Assembly: GCA_002401775.2 (NCBI GenBank)
Contig: NVUB02000183.1
Location: forward strand, 1-41,792
Origin: Ectothiorhodospiraceae bacterium
GTDB taxonomy: Bacteria; Pseudomonadota; Gammaproteobacteria; SZUA-152
Length of the DNA stretch: 41,792 bases
Reading direction: 5' to 3'
A program made the translations under genes and the position numbers. A model generated the notes under the pieces. The model was not told where the DNA came from. It worked only from the letters and a program-made list of their open reading frames with translations, and ran no database searches. Positions 9,090 to 17,563 of this stretch are shown piece by piece; the first letter of the stretch is position 1; each line of letters opens with the position of its first letter.

Positions 9090-9434
9090 ATGAATATTCA
9101 AAAATGGCTGTTTTTATTGTTGCTATTATCGCCTACGCATGCAATTGCTACAGGAGGTGAATGGAATGGAGTTGGTGTCATAAAAACCATGTTCATATAC
9201 CCCACTTCTGCGGTAATCATACAAGGTAACTCCTGGCAAGGCACCGCAGGCTGTACTAATAATGATGGCTGGAGTTTTAACTGGTCTCAATTTGACTTAC
9301 CCACACAAGCAAGAATTCAAAGTATGTTGCTTTCTGCTTATGTCAGTAAAACACCCATTCAGGTCGCTATCCATCAAACGGGCTGCGGCCCTGAAGGCCG
9401 AAAAAACTTTAATGGGCAAATTATGCTTCCATAG
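9090..9434 (+). CDS. Small exported protein, similar in layout to the 7768-8115 product
   Basis: A 114-residue protein from the ATG at 9090, chosen because AAAGGG sits seven bases upstream; a TTG at 9084 would add two residues. A signal peptide (QKWLFLLLLLSPTHAIA) is followed by a mature domain of about 92 residues with cysteines at GCTNNDGWSF and TGCGPEGR. The order beta strands, CxxxDGW turn, helix RIQSMLLSAYVSKTPIQV and second cysteine mirrors the protein at 7768-8115, so both are probably distant members of one exported family. Function is unknown. Confidence 0.7.
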   Translation: MNIQKWLFLLLLLSPTHAIATGGEWNGVGVIKTMFIYPTSAVIIQGNSWQGTAGCTNNDGWSFNWSQFDLPTQARIQSMLLSAYVSKTPIQVAIHQTGCGPEGRKNFNGQIMLP

Positions 9435-9599
9435 AGGCAGTAATAAGCTCGAAGCTCTACATATTCAAGGCGCTCGTTATTTGGTGTGTATCTCTGGTGT
9501 GTATGGCTGGCACTGGATAGTCGGCTATACCATTAGCGATATGATTGTAGTGATATGGTTGTTTCCCGGTGATTAGGGCAACAACTAACGCTGCCCTTC

Positions 9600-9666
9600 C
9601 CGCTTTGTGGTGAAAGCGGAATTCAGGGGTTTCATCGACAATCTGGATTCCGGCCTTCGCCGGAAT
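9600..9666. repeat. Pair of REP-type hairpins downstream of the exported-protein gene
   Basis: CCGCTTT/AAAGCGG (9600-9606 with 9613-9619) and ATTCCGGC/GCCGGAAT (9647-9654 with 9659-9666) are two perfect short hairpins. The second with its GGATTCCGG..CCGGAATGACG context is a repeat family common in proteobacterial intergenic DNA. The rest of the 9435-9944 interval shows no gene. Confidence 0.7.
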
Positions 9667-9944
9667 GACGGGAAGGTGGAGTGATGGCTTGGCGTATCGA
9701 GAGTGGTGTGTGGCGCTATAGGGTTTGTTTGTTATTAATTACCCAGCATTGTGTGATCATCGAATAGGGACATTGAATACAAGCTCTATTAGCGAATAAG
9801 TCATTAAAATCAATCTATTTCAATGAATAGCAGGCCATTTTAGGGCATACCGATTGAATGACGGGCAACCAAATTCTGAACAAATCTTGCACATTGCGCT
9901 ATCTTTTGTTAACAAGTGTAGTGAACGCACACGAGGAGTTTGCC

Positions 9945-10247
9945 ATGCCTATTAGTAGCTATGATGAAAAACGCAATTTCAAACGAATGGGCGCGGATCA
10001 CCCTTTGCAATTTCGCAAGGAGGGTTCCAATGAGACGTACCACGGTATCTGCTGCAATCTGAGTGCGACAGGTATTATGTTTACCACTGAAAACGAGATT
10101 ACGGATGGAACTGAGTTGGAGATTAATATGACACCACAGTATTCGGTAGTTTCGCCCTTTGAGGCAACTGTGGAGGTGATTCGGGCCCAACAGAATGGCG
10201 CGCCCGGTATTTATGTTATTGCGGGTAAAATTACGTCGATTAAATAA
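9945..10247 (+). CDS. PilZ-domain protein
   Basis: A 100-residue single-domain PilZ protein, the class that binds cyclic di-GMP. The two ligand motifs are present: RNFKR (R10 and R14, the RxxxR element) and NLSATG (38-43, the D/NxSxxG element), followed by the expected beta-barrel strands. The ATG at 9945 is chosen over longer in-frame starts because GAGGAG lies seven bases upstream and the motif then sits at the N-terminus as is normal. The nearest named genes are flagellar (flgT, motY), a plausible context for c-di-GMP control of motility, but the link is only proximity. Confidence 0.9.
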   Translation: MPISSYDEKRNFKRMGADHPLQFRKEGSNETYHGICCNLSATGIMFTTENEITDGTELEINMTPQYSVVSPFEATVEVIRAQQNGAPGIYVIAGKITSIK

Positions 10248-10276
10248 TCATTGATATGCCCGGTTCATTCCCTTGC

Positions 10277-10330
10277 GGGGTGATTGAGGGTGATTGAGGG
10301 TGATTGGGGGTGATTGGGGGTGATTAGGAG
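10277..10330 (+). repeat. Five-copy G-rich decamer tandem repeat
   Basis: TGATTGAGGG is repeated with small changes at 10281, 10291, 10301, 10311 and 10321, preceded by GGGG. Five G-tracts of three or more are separated by loops of five to seven bases, which matches the simple G-quadruplex pattern on the plus strand. It lies just after the PilZ stop codon. Confidence 0.8.
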
Positions 10331-10715
10331 TGGCGAAAAGAATCGGCGAGAGATTTTAATCCAACAACAATTTCATGCCGCTGCCGAGCCTACAGGGATG
10401 TATTGACGGCGTCTTCTGAATACAGGGTATTCTTTTCTTGTTTACCAGTAGTATGCTGATATGTGTCTGTTTGATACGCGGTTTATCGCTACGCTTTGCG
10501 CGGCTAATCTCAATATAGTCTTGGTAGCTCATTTGGGTAATTCATGCGGTAATTCATGACGATACTGGGTTGTGGAAGCATTTGCTATCGTGGCCCCTAA
10601 CGTTATCGCATTTCTCGCCGCTCATCGAATCTGATGATTCTGGTTGCGTGAAGGGCTTAATCAGATGTGGATATGATATTGATGGTCAAAATATATTCTC
10701 GTTACCACGTCCTTA
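10331..10715. other. Intergenic, nothing recognised
   Basis: This stretch lies between the convergent PilZ and flgT genes. No hairpin with a T-run, gene or known repeat was found; open frames here run into flgT antisense and are not credible. Confidence 0.4.
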
Positions 10716-12026
10716 TCAAGGCTCAAACCGTATCACATCTCCGGGGCTTAAGCGGATCGTTTCTGAGTCCAGCTCTCCGACGGAGAAGAGGCGTTGCACT
10801 TTGGTAACGACGAGGATGGCGGTGGGGGCTTCTGAAAACCCGAGGGAACGCTGGCCGGCTAAGTCATTGACCGATGCCTGGCTGAGTTGAAAGGTGTTGA
10901 GTACGTCTCCCACTTTAACATTGGCATTTCCCCCTGCATCAAAAAATACCTGCTTGCCCTCGGTGCGTATCACTCGTGCGGTAAACAATTGATTGCTCAA
11001 ATCAGCGATGATCATGTTCACCAGTTTATTCAGCACTCGGTGTACTCGTTGTCCGAAAGGGGATGCATAAAATTTGTCATTTAATACGGGAGAGGTGGTG
11101 GGGAAATCAAAGGGGCCTGCATCAACAACGGATTCATTCAGGCGGTGCCGTGCCACTTCTTCACCCGTAATGCCGTCATGTACGATGATATCCAGTTCCA
11201 GATGTCGGACTCTGGCACCCAGCATGTGCTTGGTAATCCCCATATCACGAATCACGCCGCTCACGATGTATTGTACGCCCAGGGACTCGGCAAATTCCGT
11301 GGCCAGCTGCCCTACTTCTTTGGCGGGTGGCAAGGCTCCCAGAATACGCCGTTGCGACATCACTCCATCGTTACCCAACGGCAGTAAATATTGCGAGGCA
11401 TCGACGGTACGTACTTGACCGCTGGCCGCTAGTCGACGTTTCAATTCACGGGATATTTCTGTTTCTATGTTGGGTAAGTCAGCGATGTGAGTGCGGTCCA
11501 TCACATGAAACTGGGTGATTGCCAGTTTACGGCGATACTGGCCTACATCACCTGCACGGTGCATTGATTGCCCTTGCATCGTACCTTGTGCTTGCATTGT
11601 CGTGCTTGTCAGCGCCCCAGCCATTGCGCCCCCCGTAACGCTTCTACCACCACTCGACACTCCCGTTCCCGGTACCTGTGCGCGTATCTTTACGTAGTAA
11701 TTAGACTCATCGGTCCATTCGTCGATGACCACAACATTGGTGACATTACCCCGTGCAGTAAAACGCACATTGTCCGAAACCACTCCTCGTGATGACACCA
11801 CCGTGGTGGTGGATACCTGCGCACTGGCTTTGAGTAGCGCCTGTCGAATGGCGTCTTGCAGCGCTAGACGTTTTGCAATACCCACCGGCCCATTAATGGG
11901 CGCGATGCCTTCGGCCTCAACCGATTGCGCCTGTACTGGACTCACTAACATGATCAGCAGCAATGCGAGCAGACGTGCCGTCAGAGCCAGTAATCGCTTG
12001 TTTTTAACCCTTAATGCCTTAACCAC
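10716..12026 (-). CDS. flgT: Flagellar H-ring protein FlgT
   Basis: A 436-residue exported protein with the three FlgT segments: an N-terminal domain beginning VEAEGIAPINGPVGIAKRLA and ending in NYYVKIRAQVPG, a middle domain from RRKLAITQFHV through the ISRELKRRLAASGQ helix, and a C-terminal domain with VRTVEGK-like strands ending VGDVLNTF. FlgT builds the H-ring around the basal body outer rings in sodium-driven polar flagella and is needed for stator assembly. I start it at GTG 12026, where AGGAGG precedes by four bases and a clean signal peptide (LLALLLIMLVSPVQAQS) follows; an ATG at 12110 would add 28 residues before the signal. It is divergent from motY, its known structural partner. A glycine-rich linker (residues about 125-155) is longer than I would expect. 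Confidence 0.85.
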   Translation of the reverse strand: MVKALRVKNKRLLALTARLLALLLIMLVSPVQAQSVEAEGIAPINGPVGIAKRLALQDAIRQALLKASAQVSTTTVVSSRGVVSDNVRFTARGNVTNVVVIDEWTDESNYYVKIRAQVPGTGVSSGGRSVTGGAMAGALTSTTMQAQGTMQGQSMHRAGDVGQYRRKLAITQFHVMDRTHIADLPNIETEISRELKRRLAASGQVRTVDASQYLLPLGNDGVMSQRRILGALPPAKEVGQLATEFAESLGVQYIVSGVIRDMGITKHMLGARVRHLELDIIVHDGITGEEVARHRLNESVVDAGPFDFPTTSPVLNDKFYASPFGQRVHRVLNKLVNMIIADLSNQLFTARVIRTEGKQVFFDAGGNANVKVGDVLNTFQLSQASVNDLAGQRSLGFSEAPTAILVVTKVQRLFSVGELDSETIRLSPGDVIRFEP

Positions 12027-12148
12027 ATTGCCTCCTCGGACATCGATACTTTTGAAATAGTGTTTCGACGTGAACGGTACGGACACTACTTCATTCACTA
12101 TTTGACGCAATTACTGCCGCTAGCGGCAATAACCGGCACTTTCTTGAA

Positions 12149-12322
12149 CCTAAATTAATCAGTTGGATCGTAGCGAGGGTGCCTAAGGTGCTGAAGATAA
12201 ACTGTTTTTCCAATTTTTAAGGCGACCGCGTAGTCATTCTACGGGTGAGTCTTAAAAAATAGAAAAACAGTTTAGATTCAGTGCATTAGGCAGCCGCAGT
12301 AGATCCAACTGATTAATTTAGG
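12149..12322. mobile_element. MITE-like foldback element, 174 bp
   Basis: The element begins CCTAAATTAATCAGTTGGATC (12149-12169) and ends with its exact reverse complement (12302-12322). Imperfect pairing continues inward through TAAACTGTTTTTC-type arms to a central hairpin (CCGCGTAG/CTACGGGT near 12228-12246), so nearly the whole element folds on itself. TTGAA(C) flanks both ends (12144-12149 and 12323-12328), consistent with a 5-6 bp target-site duplication. It carries no gene. It sits in the divergent flgT-motY control region. Confidence 0.8.
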
Positions 12323-12451
12323 TTGAACAATTACGCGGGCTTAGCCAACGTATTTACCCCTTCTGTAACGCTGACATACCACCGTACAGAGCCTTGTAAA
12401 CACTAAAGAAATTATCGCTTTTGGCCGCTGTACTCAGCATTGAGGTCGCCC

Positions 12452-13483
12452 ATGAAAGTTTTTCACATTCATAGCAATACACTATCCATGCCAACTGCGA
12501 TTAATGCATCGTTTGTCGACATGCGTGCCTGCATGTTTCGCTCAATATTGCTGGTGTTGGTACTTCTGGGTTTCATGGCGGTGTTGGGGCTTACTTCTGT
12601 CGCACATGCTGGCACCCAGCATTACCAGGCACCATTGGACAATGTGCGTTGGGTCGCCTCATCAAAAAAACGCCATTGCGCGTTAACGCACGACATTCCC
12701 CTTTATGGGCGAGCAACATTTTCCCAAACGGCGGGAGAAAAATTAGGCTTTTCGATGAGGGTAAAACGGAAAGCCACGCGCACAAAAGACCAAGCGCATT
12801 TACGATCTTTACCGCCTGAATGGAAGCATCAGGTGAGCAGCGTAGATTTGGGTGAAGTAGCCGTCATTAAAGGCGCAAATCCGTTTCAGCTAAAAGAAGA
12901 CCTGTCACGCCGCTTATTGGCTGAACTGCAAAAAGGCATGTTTCCTACTTTTAGTTATCGTGATTGGGCGGATGCCCGCGACCAAGTCAGTGTTGCATTG
13001 CCCGGTATTCACATCAAAGAAGCATTGGATGAATTTATTGGCTGTTTGTCCGCCCTGCCAACGTATAAATTTTCCGACTTTAAGCTGAGCCTGATGCACT
13101 TCGCTTTTGGTAAACACACGATTAAGGCCGCCGACCGCAAACGACTGGACGGTGTAGCACGGTATTTACGATCTGATTCGGCTATACAAGACAACATTCA
13201 ACACCTGGAAATATCAGGCCATACTGACAACGTCGGACGTAAACGTAATAACGATAAACTCGGCAAACGCCGCAGTCAGGCCGTGAAAGATTACCTCACC
13301 TCAAAAGGTGTCCCAGCATCGTTGTTCAAACTAAAAACCTATGGCGAACGTAGACCGAAATCCACTAATCGAACAGACAAAGGGCGGGCAAGCAACCGGC
13401 GCGTCAAGTTAATACTCTTTAAAAAACCGATGAAAGATCATCACGATGACATGAGTGATTCTCACTCACCTATGGAAAAATAA
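12452..13483 (+). CDS. motY: Sodium-type flagellar motor T-ring protein MotY
   Basis: A 343-residue protein. The signal segment (SILLVLVLLGFMAVLGLTSVAHAG) ends near 54. The N-terminal domain has YQAPLDNVRW and CALTHDIPLYGRATF, and two cysteines (76 and 198) matching the disulfide pair known in MotY. Residues about 210-330 are an OmpA-type peptidoglycan-binding domain with GHTDNVG (256-262) and RRSQAVKDYL. MotY with MotX forms the T-ring that anchors the PomAB stator. The ATG at 12452 has GAGG six bases upstream; ATG at 12521 could also serve and gives a shorter signal peptide. A basic Met/His/Asp tail (KKPMKDHHDDMSDSHSPMEK) follows the OmpA domain. The stop overlaps the next ATG by one base. 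Confidence 0.85.
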   Translation: MKVFHIHSNTLSMPTAINASFVDMRACMFRSILLVLVLLGFMAVLGLTSVAHAGTQHYQAPLDNVRWVASSKKRHCALTHDIPLYGRATFSQTAGEKLGFSMRVKRKATRTKDQAHLRSLPPEWKHQVSSVDLGEVAVIKGANPFQLKEDLSRRLLAELQKGMFPTFSYRDWADARDQVSVALPGIHIKEALDEFIGCLSALPTYKFSDFKLSLMHFAFGKHTIKAADRKRLDGVARYLRSDSAIQDNIQHLEISGHTDNVGRKRNNDKLGKRRSQAVKDYLTSKGVPASLFKLKTYGERRPKSTNRTDKGRASNRRVKLILFKKPMKDHHDDMSDSHSPMEK

Positions 13484-13734
13484 TGAACACATTGCAACAA
13501 AAACCATTAATAAAAAGCCTGTCGATTTTCCTTCTATTTTTTGTATTTGCCATAACAGGCTGTTCAGGTAGTGATGACGCATCAGACACTACCGCCAAAC
13601 ACGACAAAACGCTTCCTGACGATCATTTTCTAAAAGAAAAGCTAGAGACCATTAAAAAAGCCGAAGAAGTAGAACAAATCGTTCAGGATGCCGCCGACAA
13701 ACGACGTAAAATAATGGAAGAACAAGGCGGGTAA
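13483..13734 (+). CDS. Small lipoprotein coupled to motY
   Basis: An 83-residue protein with a signal peptide ending in a lipobox (FAITGC, cysteine 27), so a lipid-anchored periplasmic protein. The mature part is short, acidic then charged, and predicted helical (DHFLKEKLETIKKAEEVEQIVQDAADKRRKIMEEQ). Its ATG overlaps the motY stop (TAATG), so the two are translationally coupled. No family was recognised. A role with the T-ring is an inference from coupling. No terminator was found, only a REP-like hairpin at 13799. Confidence 0.75.
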   Translation: MNTLQQKPLIKSLSIFLLFFVFAITGCSGSDDASDTTAKHDKTLPDDHFLKEKLETIKKAEEVEQIVQDAADKRRKIMEEQGG

Positions 13735-13798
13735 CCGGTAAAAATATATCAAACCAAAAAATACACGGTATCGCTTCGAGACAGTGGTGGTAGAACGA

Positions 13799-13824
13799 TT
13801 TTCGCGGCTGAAGCTGCTCCTACA
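13799..13824. repeat. REP-like hairpin, copy 2
   Basis: TTTTCGCGGCTGAAGCTGCT followed by CCTACA, related to the copy at 8902-8925. It lies in the short interval between the lipoprotein gene and the zeta-associated small gene. Confidence 0.6.
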
Positions 13825-13877
13825 TCACAATGCAAACAACTGAGAATTGGAAACAAGATTGCGTTGATCATAGGAAT

Positions 13878-14069
13878 TTAGTGCTTAGACGATATCTGGT
13901 TTGGATATTCTTCCCGAATGACTTTATTTTCCGAGGTCACCACCGCAGTGCCCGTTTTCCCGGCAATTTCTCTTGCTTTAATCGCCGCACGTTTCATCGC
14001 AACTTCGGCATTAATCAGGTCAGGGTCTCTCTGTTTTATATTTGACTTATTTTTATCATCGCTCATCAT
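13878..14069 (-). CDS. Small zeta-toxin-associated protein
   Basis: A 63-residue highly charged protein starting at ATG 14069, chosen because GAGGG lies five bases upstream. The core DPDLINAEVAMKRAAIKAREIAGKTGTAVV is of the kind encoded right after zeta-like kinase genes in many proteobacteria, where it is a presumed antitoxin or partner. It overlaps the end of the broken zeta gene by 14 bases and keeps an open frame, while its partner does not. Function is inferred from context. Confidence 0.65.
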   Translation of the reverse strand: MMSDDKNKSNIKQRDPDLINAEVAMKRAAIKAREIAGKTGTAVVTSENKVIREEYPNQISSKH

Positions 14070-14430
14070 TTCTACCCTCGTCCAAAAGTTTAGGGATTGC
14101 CCCTGAGTTATCATAAGTAGCCCACTCATCAACAATAGGCTTATAAAGTATTTCCAGGTTATTTAACCCCGCTTTAAACCGTCGGCGTATAACCCGAATG
14201 GGAATATTATGACCACCTGCTTTGACTCTTTGATGCACACGGGCAATAGCCAGTTCAGGGGAAACCAACTTGAGAAAAAACAGTTTCACTCAGTATCCAT
14301 CTTGCTGCCAGCAAGAAATGTATCGCGCATAAGCACGACCACTCAAGGTGGTTTCAAAAGCAAAACTATCGCCTTTACGTGCGCGATCATGAATCTCATG
14401 ACAGCATCAACCGCCGCTTTTAGCCACTAA
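14056..14430 (-). pseudogene. Decayed zeta-toxin-like P-loop kinase, C-terminal remnant
   Basis: Reading the minus strand gives SFAFETTLSGRAYARYI, then CWQQDGY, a TGA stop at 14292-14290, and in the same frame VKLFFLKLVSPELAIARVH, GGHNIPIRVIRRRF and DEWATYDNSGAIP. These are the middle and C-terminal blocks of the zeta-like ATPase family (COG4185). The N-terminal Walker A part is absent, and just upstream the coding similarity (AAVDAVMRFM) moves into another frame. With a nonsense codon, a frameshift and no P-loop it cannot make an active kinase. Family members phosphorylate UDP-N-acetylglucosamine in the epsilon-zeta systems that have been studied. Confidence 0.8.
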
Positions 14431-14562
14431 CACTCCGAGGAAAGCCAATAACAATTAAACTAGTCCCCTGACCATTTTGTTATGTAATGTTAACGGGAGG
14501 CTAGCAATTCAGCTTAGCTATTTATTTCCTTATTTAATTTGAAGAGTCAGAAAGCACCCTGT

Positions 14563-16281
14563 TTAAATTTTAAATAGTTTGTCTTCATGTGACAGGGATA
14601 AAACCTGATACTCTGACTTATCCAGTTCTTTTGGCAGTTTGTCACGTAAAATAGGCACAACAAACTGGCAACCGGCATTAACAACTTCTCGAACCAATCC
14701 AATAATTTGGTTATCATCCACAACTTCCATCTGGTCATGTAAAATAAAATGCAAACTTGGTATATGTTCTTTATCAGCAAATTTTACATAGGCAATATCA
14801 AAAGCTGCTATTTCACCTTTCTTTTTACCGGTTCCTGTTTGCCCATTTAAAGTGTCAATATAAAGCTTATAAAAAGAGGACTCAGAATTTTTCTTTCTTT
14901 CAAAAGAAGCACTCATAGCAAATTTCTCACCATATAATTTATTAGATATATCAGAGAAAAAACCATTAAACGTAGATACTCGTTCTTGAATGACTTTATC
15001 TAGGCTAAATATTGATTTATCAATAACTGCAAGATTCTTTTCAAGATATACCAAGTTTTCTTTAGTTTTTTGAAGTTGTTCTGATTTTTCTTCTAATCGG
15101 CCCTTTTGTTCATACATGCCGTTTAATTCAGAGATTACTATTTGAAACTCATCAATAGCATCCGATTTTTTCAACGCTTCCACGAACTTTTGCTCTTTAT
15201 TGAGGTTAAGTTGTATAGCGGATACGGTTTTTATTAGTTTGTCTTGGAGGCTCGGCAATTCTTCCGTCACATAATGAATTTTTTCTGAAATCATTTGGTT
15301 GTGAAATATGACAATATCTTCATAGCTCTTCTGAAGGTCAGGAATAATTACCTTAGCTTGTGCATAAAGTTCTGTAATTTGAGATATTTCTTCATTCACT
15401 ATATCCCCTTCCAACTCAGATCGACTTTCCTCAATCAGCTCTTTTCTAAGGCTAAGCTGGCTTTGCTCAGTATAAAGCAAATTTAGATCAGCTCTCACTT
15501 CATTTAGAGACTTTAAATCAGCCTCATAATCCTCATTGATATTAAAGTTATTTTTTTTATGTTCTAATTTTTCAATATCACGTTCAACAATTTTTAAAAA
15601 CTGCTGTATCTTAGATTCGCTATTATCCGATACTAGACGACTATATAGTTTATCTTCAACTTTTTTATCGTCTAATAGGCTGCGCTTTTTCTCAGCGTTA
15701 GGATAATTAACCCCCAACCAAAATAAATACAAAGCTTCATACTCTTCAGCTTTACCAAAACTGCCGAGCACTCTTACAGTGTTTTCTAAACGTTCAGCTT
15801 CATCTCGTATATTTTTGGCTTTTAGCTGCTTAAAGGTTGGCTTTTCTTCCTCATATCCAAAAACCAATTTTTTAAGTTCACTATCAAAATCTTTTATTCT
15901 AACTGACTTTCCATTTATTTCTAATATCTTTTTACTACTGCTTAAAAAATTTCTACGAATCTCAATTTGACGAGATAAAGAATCATCAAGATCACCTCTC
16001 AACTTCAGCGTTATTACTACCCGCTTTTCCGTTAAGAATTCTTTCACTTCTTCATTAATATTATTTTTAAACTCTTTGCTTTGGTAAATACTCTTGCCAT
16101 CTGCACCTAAACAAAAGTTAATCAGGCGCAAAACTGTTGTCTTGCCGACATTATTTCCTGATTGCTTATCACTGCTATCGGACGATTTGGTTTCGTCAAC
16201 AATGAAATTCACTCCTTTATGGAAAATAATTTCACGTATCGTAAAACCTTCGCTTTCTATGGTTAATGACTTTAAGAACAT
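14563..16281 (-). CDS. DUF2326-type ABC ATPase of an ABC-three-component system
   Basis: A 572-residue SMC/RecN-like ATPase. Walker A is GNNVGKTT (residues 42-49), followed by LRLINFCLGADG. Residues about 200-470 are coiled coil, interrupted near the middle. The C-terminal lobe holds KKKGEIAAFDIAYVKFAD and the Walker-B-like FILHDQMEVVDDNQI, the layout of DUF2326 proteins. In the published classification of ABC ATPases in conflict systems these act as the ATP-driven sensor of three-gene modules. It is the last gene of the operon and overlaps the middle gene by 10 bases. Membrane segments and signal peptides are absent, so it is cytosolic. Low GC compared with the housekeeping block suggests transfer. 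Confidence 0.85.
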   Translation of the reverse strand: MFLKSLTIESEGFTIREIIFHKGVNFIVDETKSSDSSDKQSGNNVGKTTVLRLINFCLGADGKSIYQSKEFKNNINEEVKEFLTEKRVVITLKLRGDLDDSLSRQIEIRRNFLSSSKKILEINGKSVRIKDFDSELKKLVFGYEEEKPTFKQLKAKNIRDEAERLENTVRVLGSFGKAEEYEALYLFWLGVNYPNAEKKRSLLDDKKVEDKLYSRLVSDNSESKIQQFLKIVERDIEKLEHKKNNFNINEDYEADLKSLNEVRADLNLLYTEQSQLSLRKELIEESRSELEGDIVNEEISQITELYAQAKVIIPDLQKSYEDIVIFHNQMISEKIHYVTEELPSLQDKLIKTVSAIQLNLNKEQKFVEALKKSDAIDEFQIVISELNGMYEQKGRLEEKSEQLQKTKENLVYLEKNLAVIDKSIFSLDKVIQERVSTFNGFFSDISNKLYGEKFAMSASFERKKNSESSFYKLYIDTLNGQTGTGKKKGEIAAFDIAYVKFADKEHIPSLHFILHDQMEVVDDNQIIGLVREVVNAGCQFVVPILRDKLPKELDKSEYQVLSLSHEDKLFKI

Positions 16282-16499
16282 CTTTCGATTAATCCTTTAT
16301 TTGACGTTACCGCCCCAAGTAGATAAAGCCAATCAACAGTCAAAACAAACAGTCTTATAGAAATATCTTCATTTATTTTTAGTGCTTGGTAAATTTCAAA
16401 AAAATCTGCAGATCCGCCTTTAGAATTTAAAACTTCAAGTGCTTTGGCCCCTAGATAATAAAGCTGACGCTGAGGATGATTATCTTGATTAACAATCAC
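16272..16499 (-). CDS. ABC-three-component system middle component (small winged-helix-like protein)
   Basis: A 75-residue protein encoded between the HNH and ATPase genes, overlapping both (11 bases upstream, 10 downstream). The pattern RQLYYLGAKALEVL, then FEIYQAL, then FVLTVDWLYLLGAVTSNKGLIERC is that of the small ABC-3C middle components, thought to link the effector to the ATPase. The sequence suggests a helical wHTH-like fold with a final beta hairpin. The exact subtype (probably MC6) is from memory. Confidence 0.7.
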   Translation of the reverse strand: MIVNQDNHPQRQLYYLGAKALEVLNSKGGSADFFEIYQALKINEDISIRLFVLTVDWLYLLGAVTSNKGLIERCS

Positions 16500-17316
16500 T
16501 TTTGGGTTCCTCTAATATCTTACAGCGCATAAAGCCATCAACCATAACGATAGAAACTGCAAACTCTACGTCTTCATAAGGCAACGAACTATCATTATTA
16601 AGGCTTGAGCCAACCAACTCATGCAAACGCCGCTTTACATACTCTATTAGCTGGTCCGCATGGACTCTTACGTTGCCTAATGATTGATCAGTCCCTAAAA
16701 CCTTCCCTTTAGCTTCGAGATAAATACTTTTCACATTTCTCAACAGCGAAGTTTTACGCCCATTTCCTTCACGCTCAAATTCACTATAAATAGCATTTAT
16801 CTTGCCCTGATAACCACTATATTCCTGGATAATAGGGCTACTTTCAGTAACGTGATTATAAGAAATTTTATCTTCAACAGAGAAGCTATTAATAATAACT
16901 TCATCCGTTAATTCATCCAAATCAACTTCTGCAATTTTATTGATTACCTCAGTCAATAATGAAGGCCTTTTAGCCAAAGGATTTTTTATTGAGCAGCGCC
17001 CAGCCATTTCATGCTCATGATTTTTCTTCATAGCCTTTAAAATACCAATGGTATATTTAACTACATCATCGGTTTCATCATGATGGGGAGGACAAAAAAG
17101 TATCAGGTTGTTGTAATCAGCTCGTTGCTTATTACCCATATCAGCATTCCAACGCTCACCGCCTTCATTTGCAGCTTCTATATGGCATATATTTGAGTGT
17201 TTGGCTGATTTCTCATCACTCATTTCTTTTTCACACTGAGGAAAAGAACATATATTCCTGGAGAGCCCAAATAAACGTTTTAATGTTTTATCCGTATATT
17301 CCCTAGGGCCTGACAT
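16489..17316 (-). CDS. HNH-nuclease effector of the ABC-three-component system
   Basis: A 275-residue protein. Residues about 15-100 form an HNH domain: zinc-type cysteines at CSFPQC (23-28), the CHIEAA motif with the first catalytic histidine, NNLILFCPPHHDETD with the asparagine and final histidine pair. Residues about 110-275 are a helical C-terminal domain with no other catalytic motif (conserved-looking NVRVHADQLIEYVKRRLHELV), which in ABC-3C proteins couples to the middle component. It is the first gene of the operon; AAGGAA lies about ten bases before the ATG. The predicted target is nucleic acid. The organisation HNH, small middle protein, ABC ATPase marks a defence module. Confidence 0.8.
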   Translation of the reverse strand: MSGPREYTDKTLKRLFGLSRNICSFPQCEKEMSDEKSAKHSNICHIEAANEGGERWNADMGNKQRADYNNLILFCPPHHDETDDVVKYTIGILKAMKKNHEHEMAGRCSIKNPLAKRPSLLTEVINKIAEVDLDELTDEVIINSFSVEDKISYNHVTESSPIIQEYSGYQGKINAIYSEFEREGNGRKTSLLRNVKSIYLEAKGKVLGTDQSLGNVRVHADQLIEYVKRRLHELVGSSLNNDSSLPYEDVEFAVSIVMVDGFMRCKILEEPKSDC

Positions 17317-17563
17317 ATTTTAATGTTCCTTCTCTATGCTATCAATAAGCCTTCCAAAGAGGGCTTTAAGTAGTATGATTTTTTAATTCGTCTAACTTCT
17401 GCATATGCATTGTACTTCCATATATACAAATTAGCATAATAGCTTCTTTTGCTCCTTTCCAACAACCATCCTTAGCGTCAAGCATTACTATGCGTATTCC
17501 TGTAATACTGAGCTAAGGCGGAATTTTTTACGTTTACCATCTGCGAATACTGCTCAACCTTAT

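Noticed and set aside
10570-12060. Several plus-strand open frames across flgT
   Set aside because: They are antisense to a gene with clear FlgT domains and a signal peptide.
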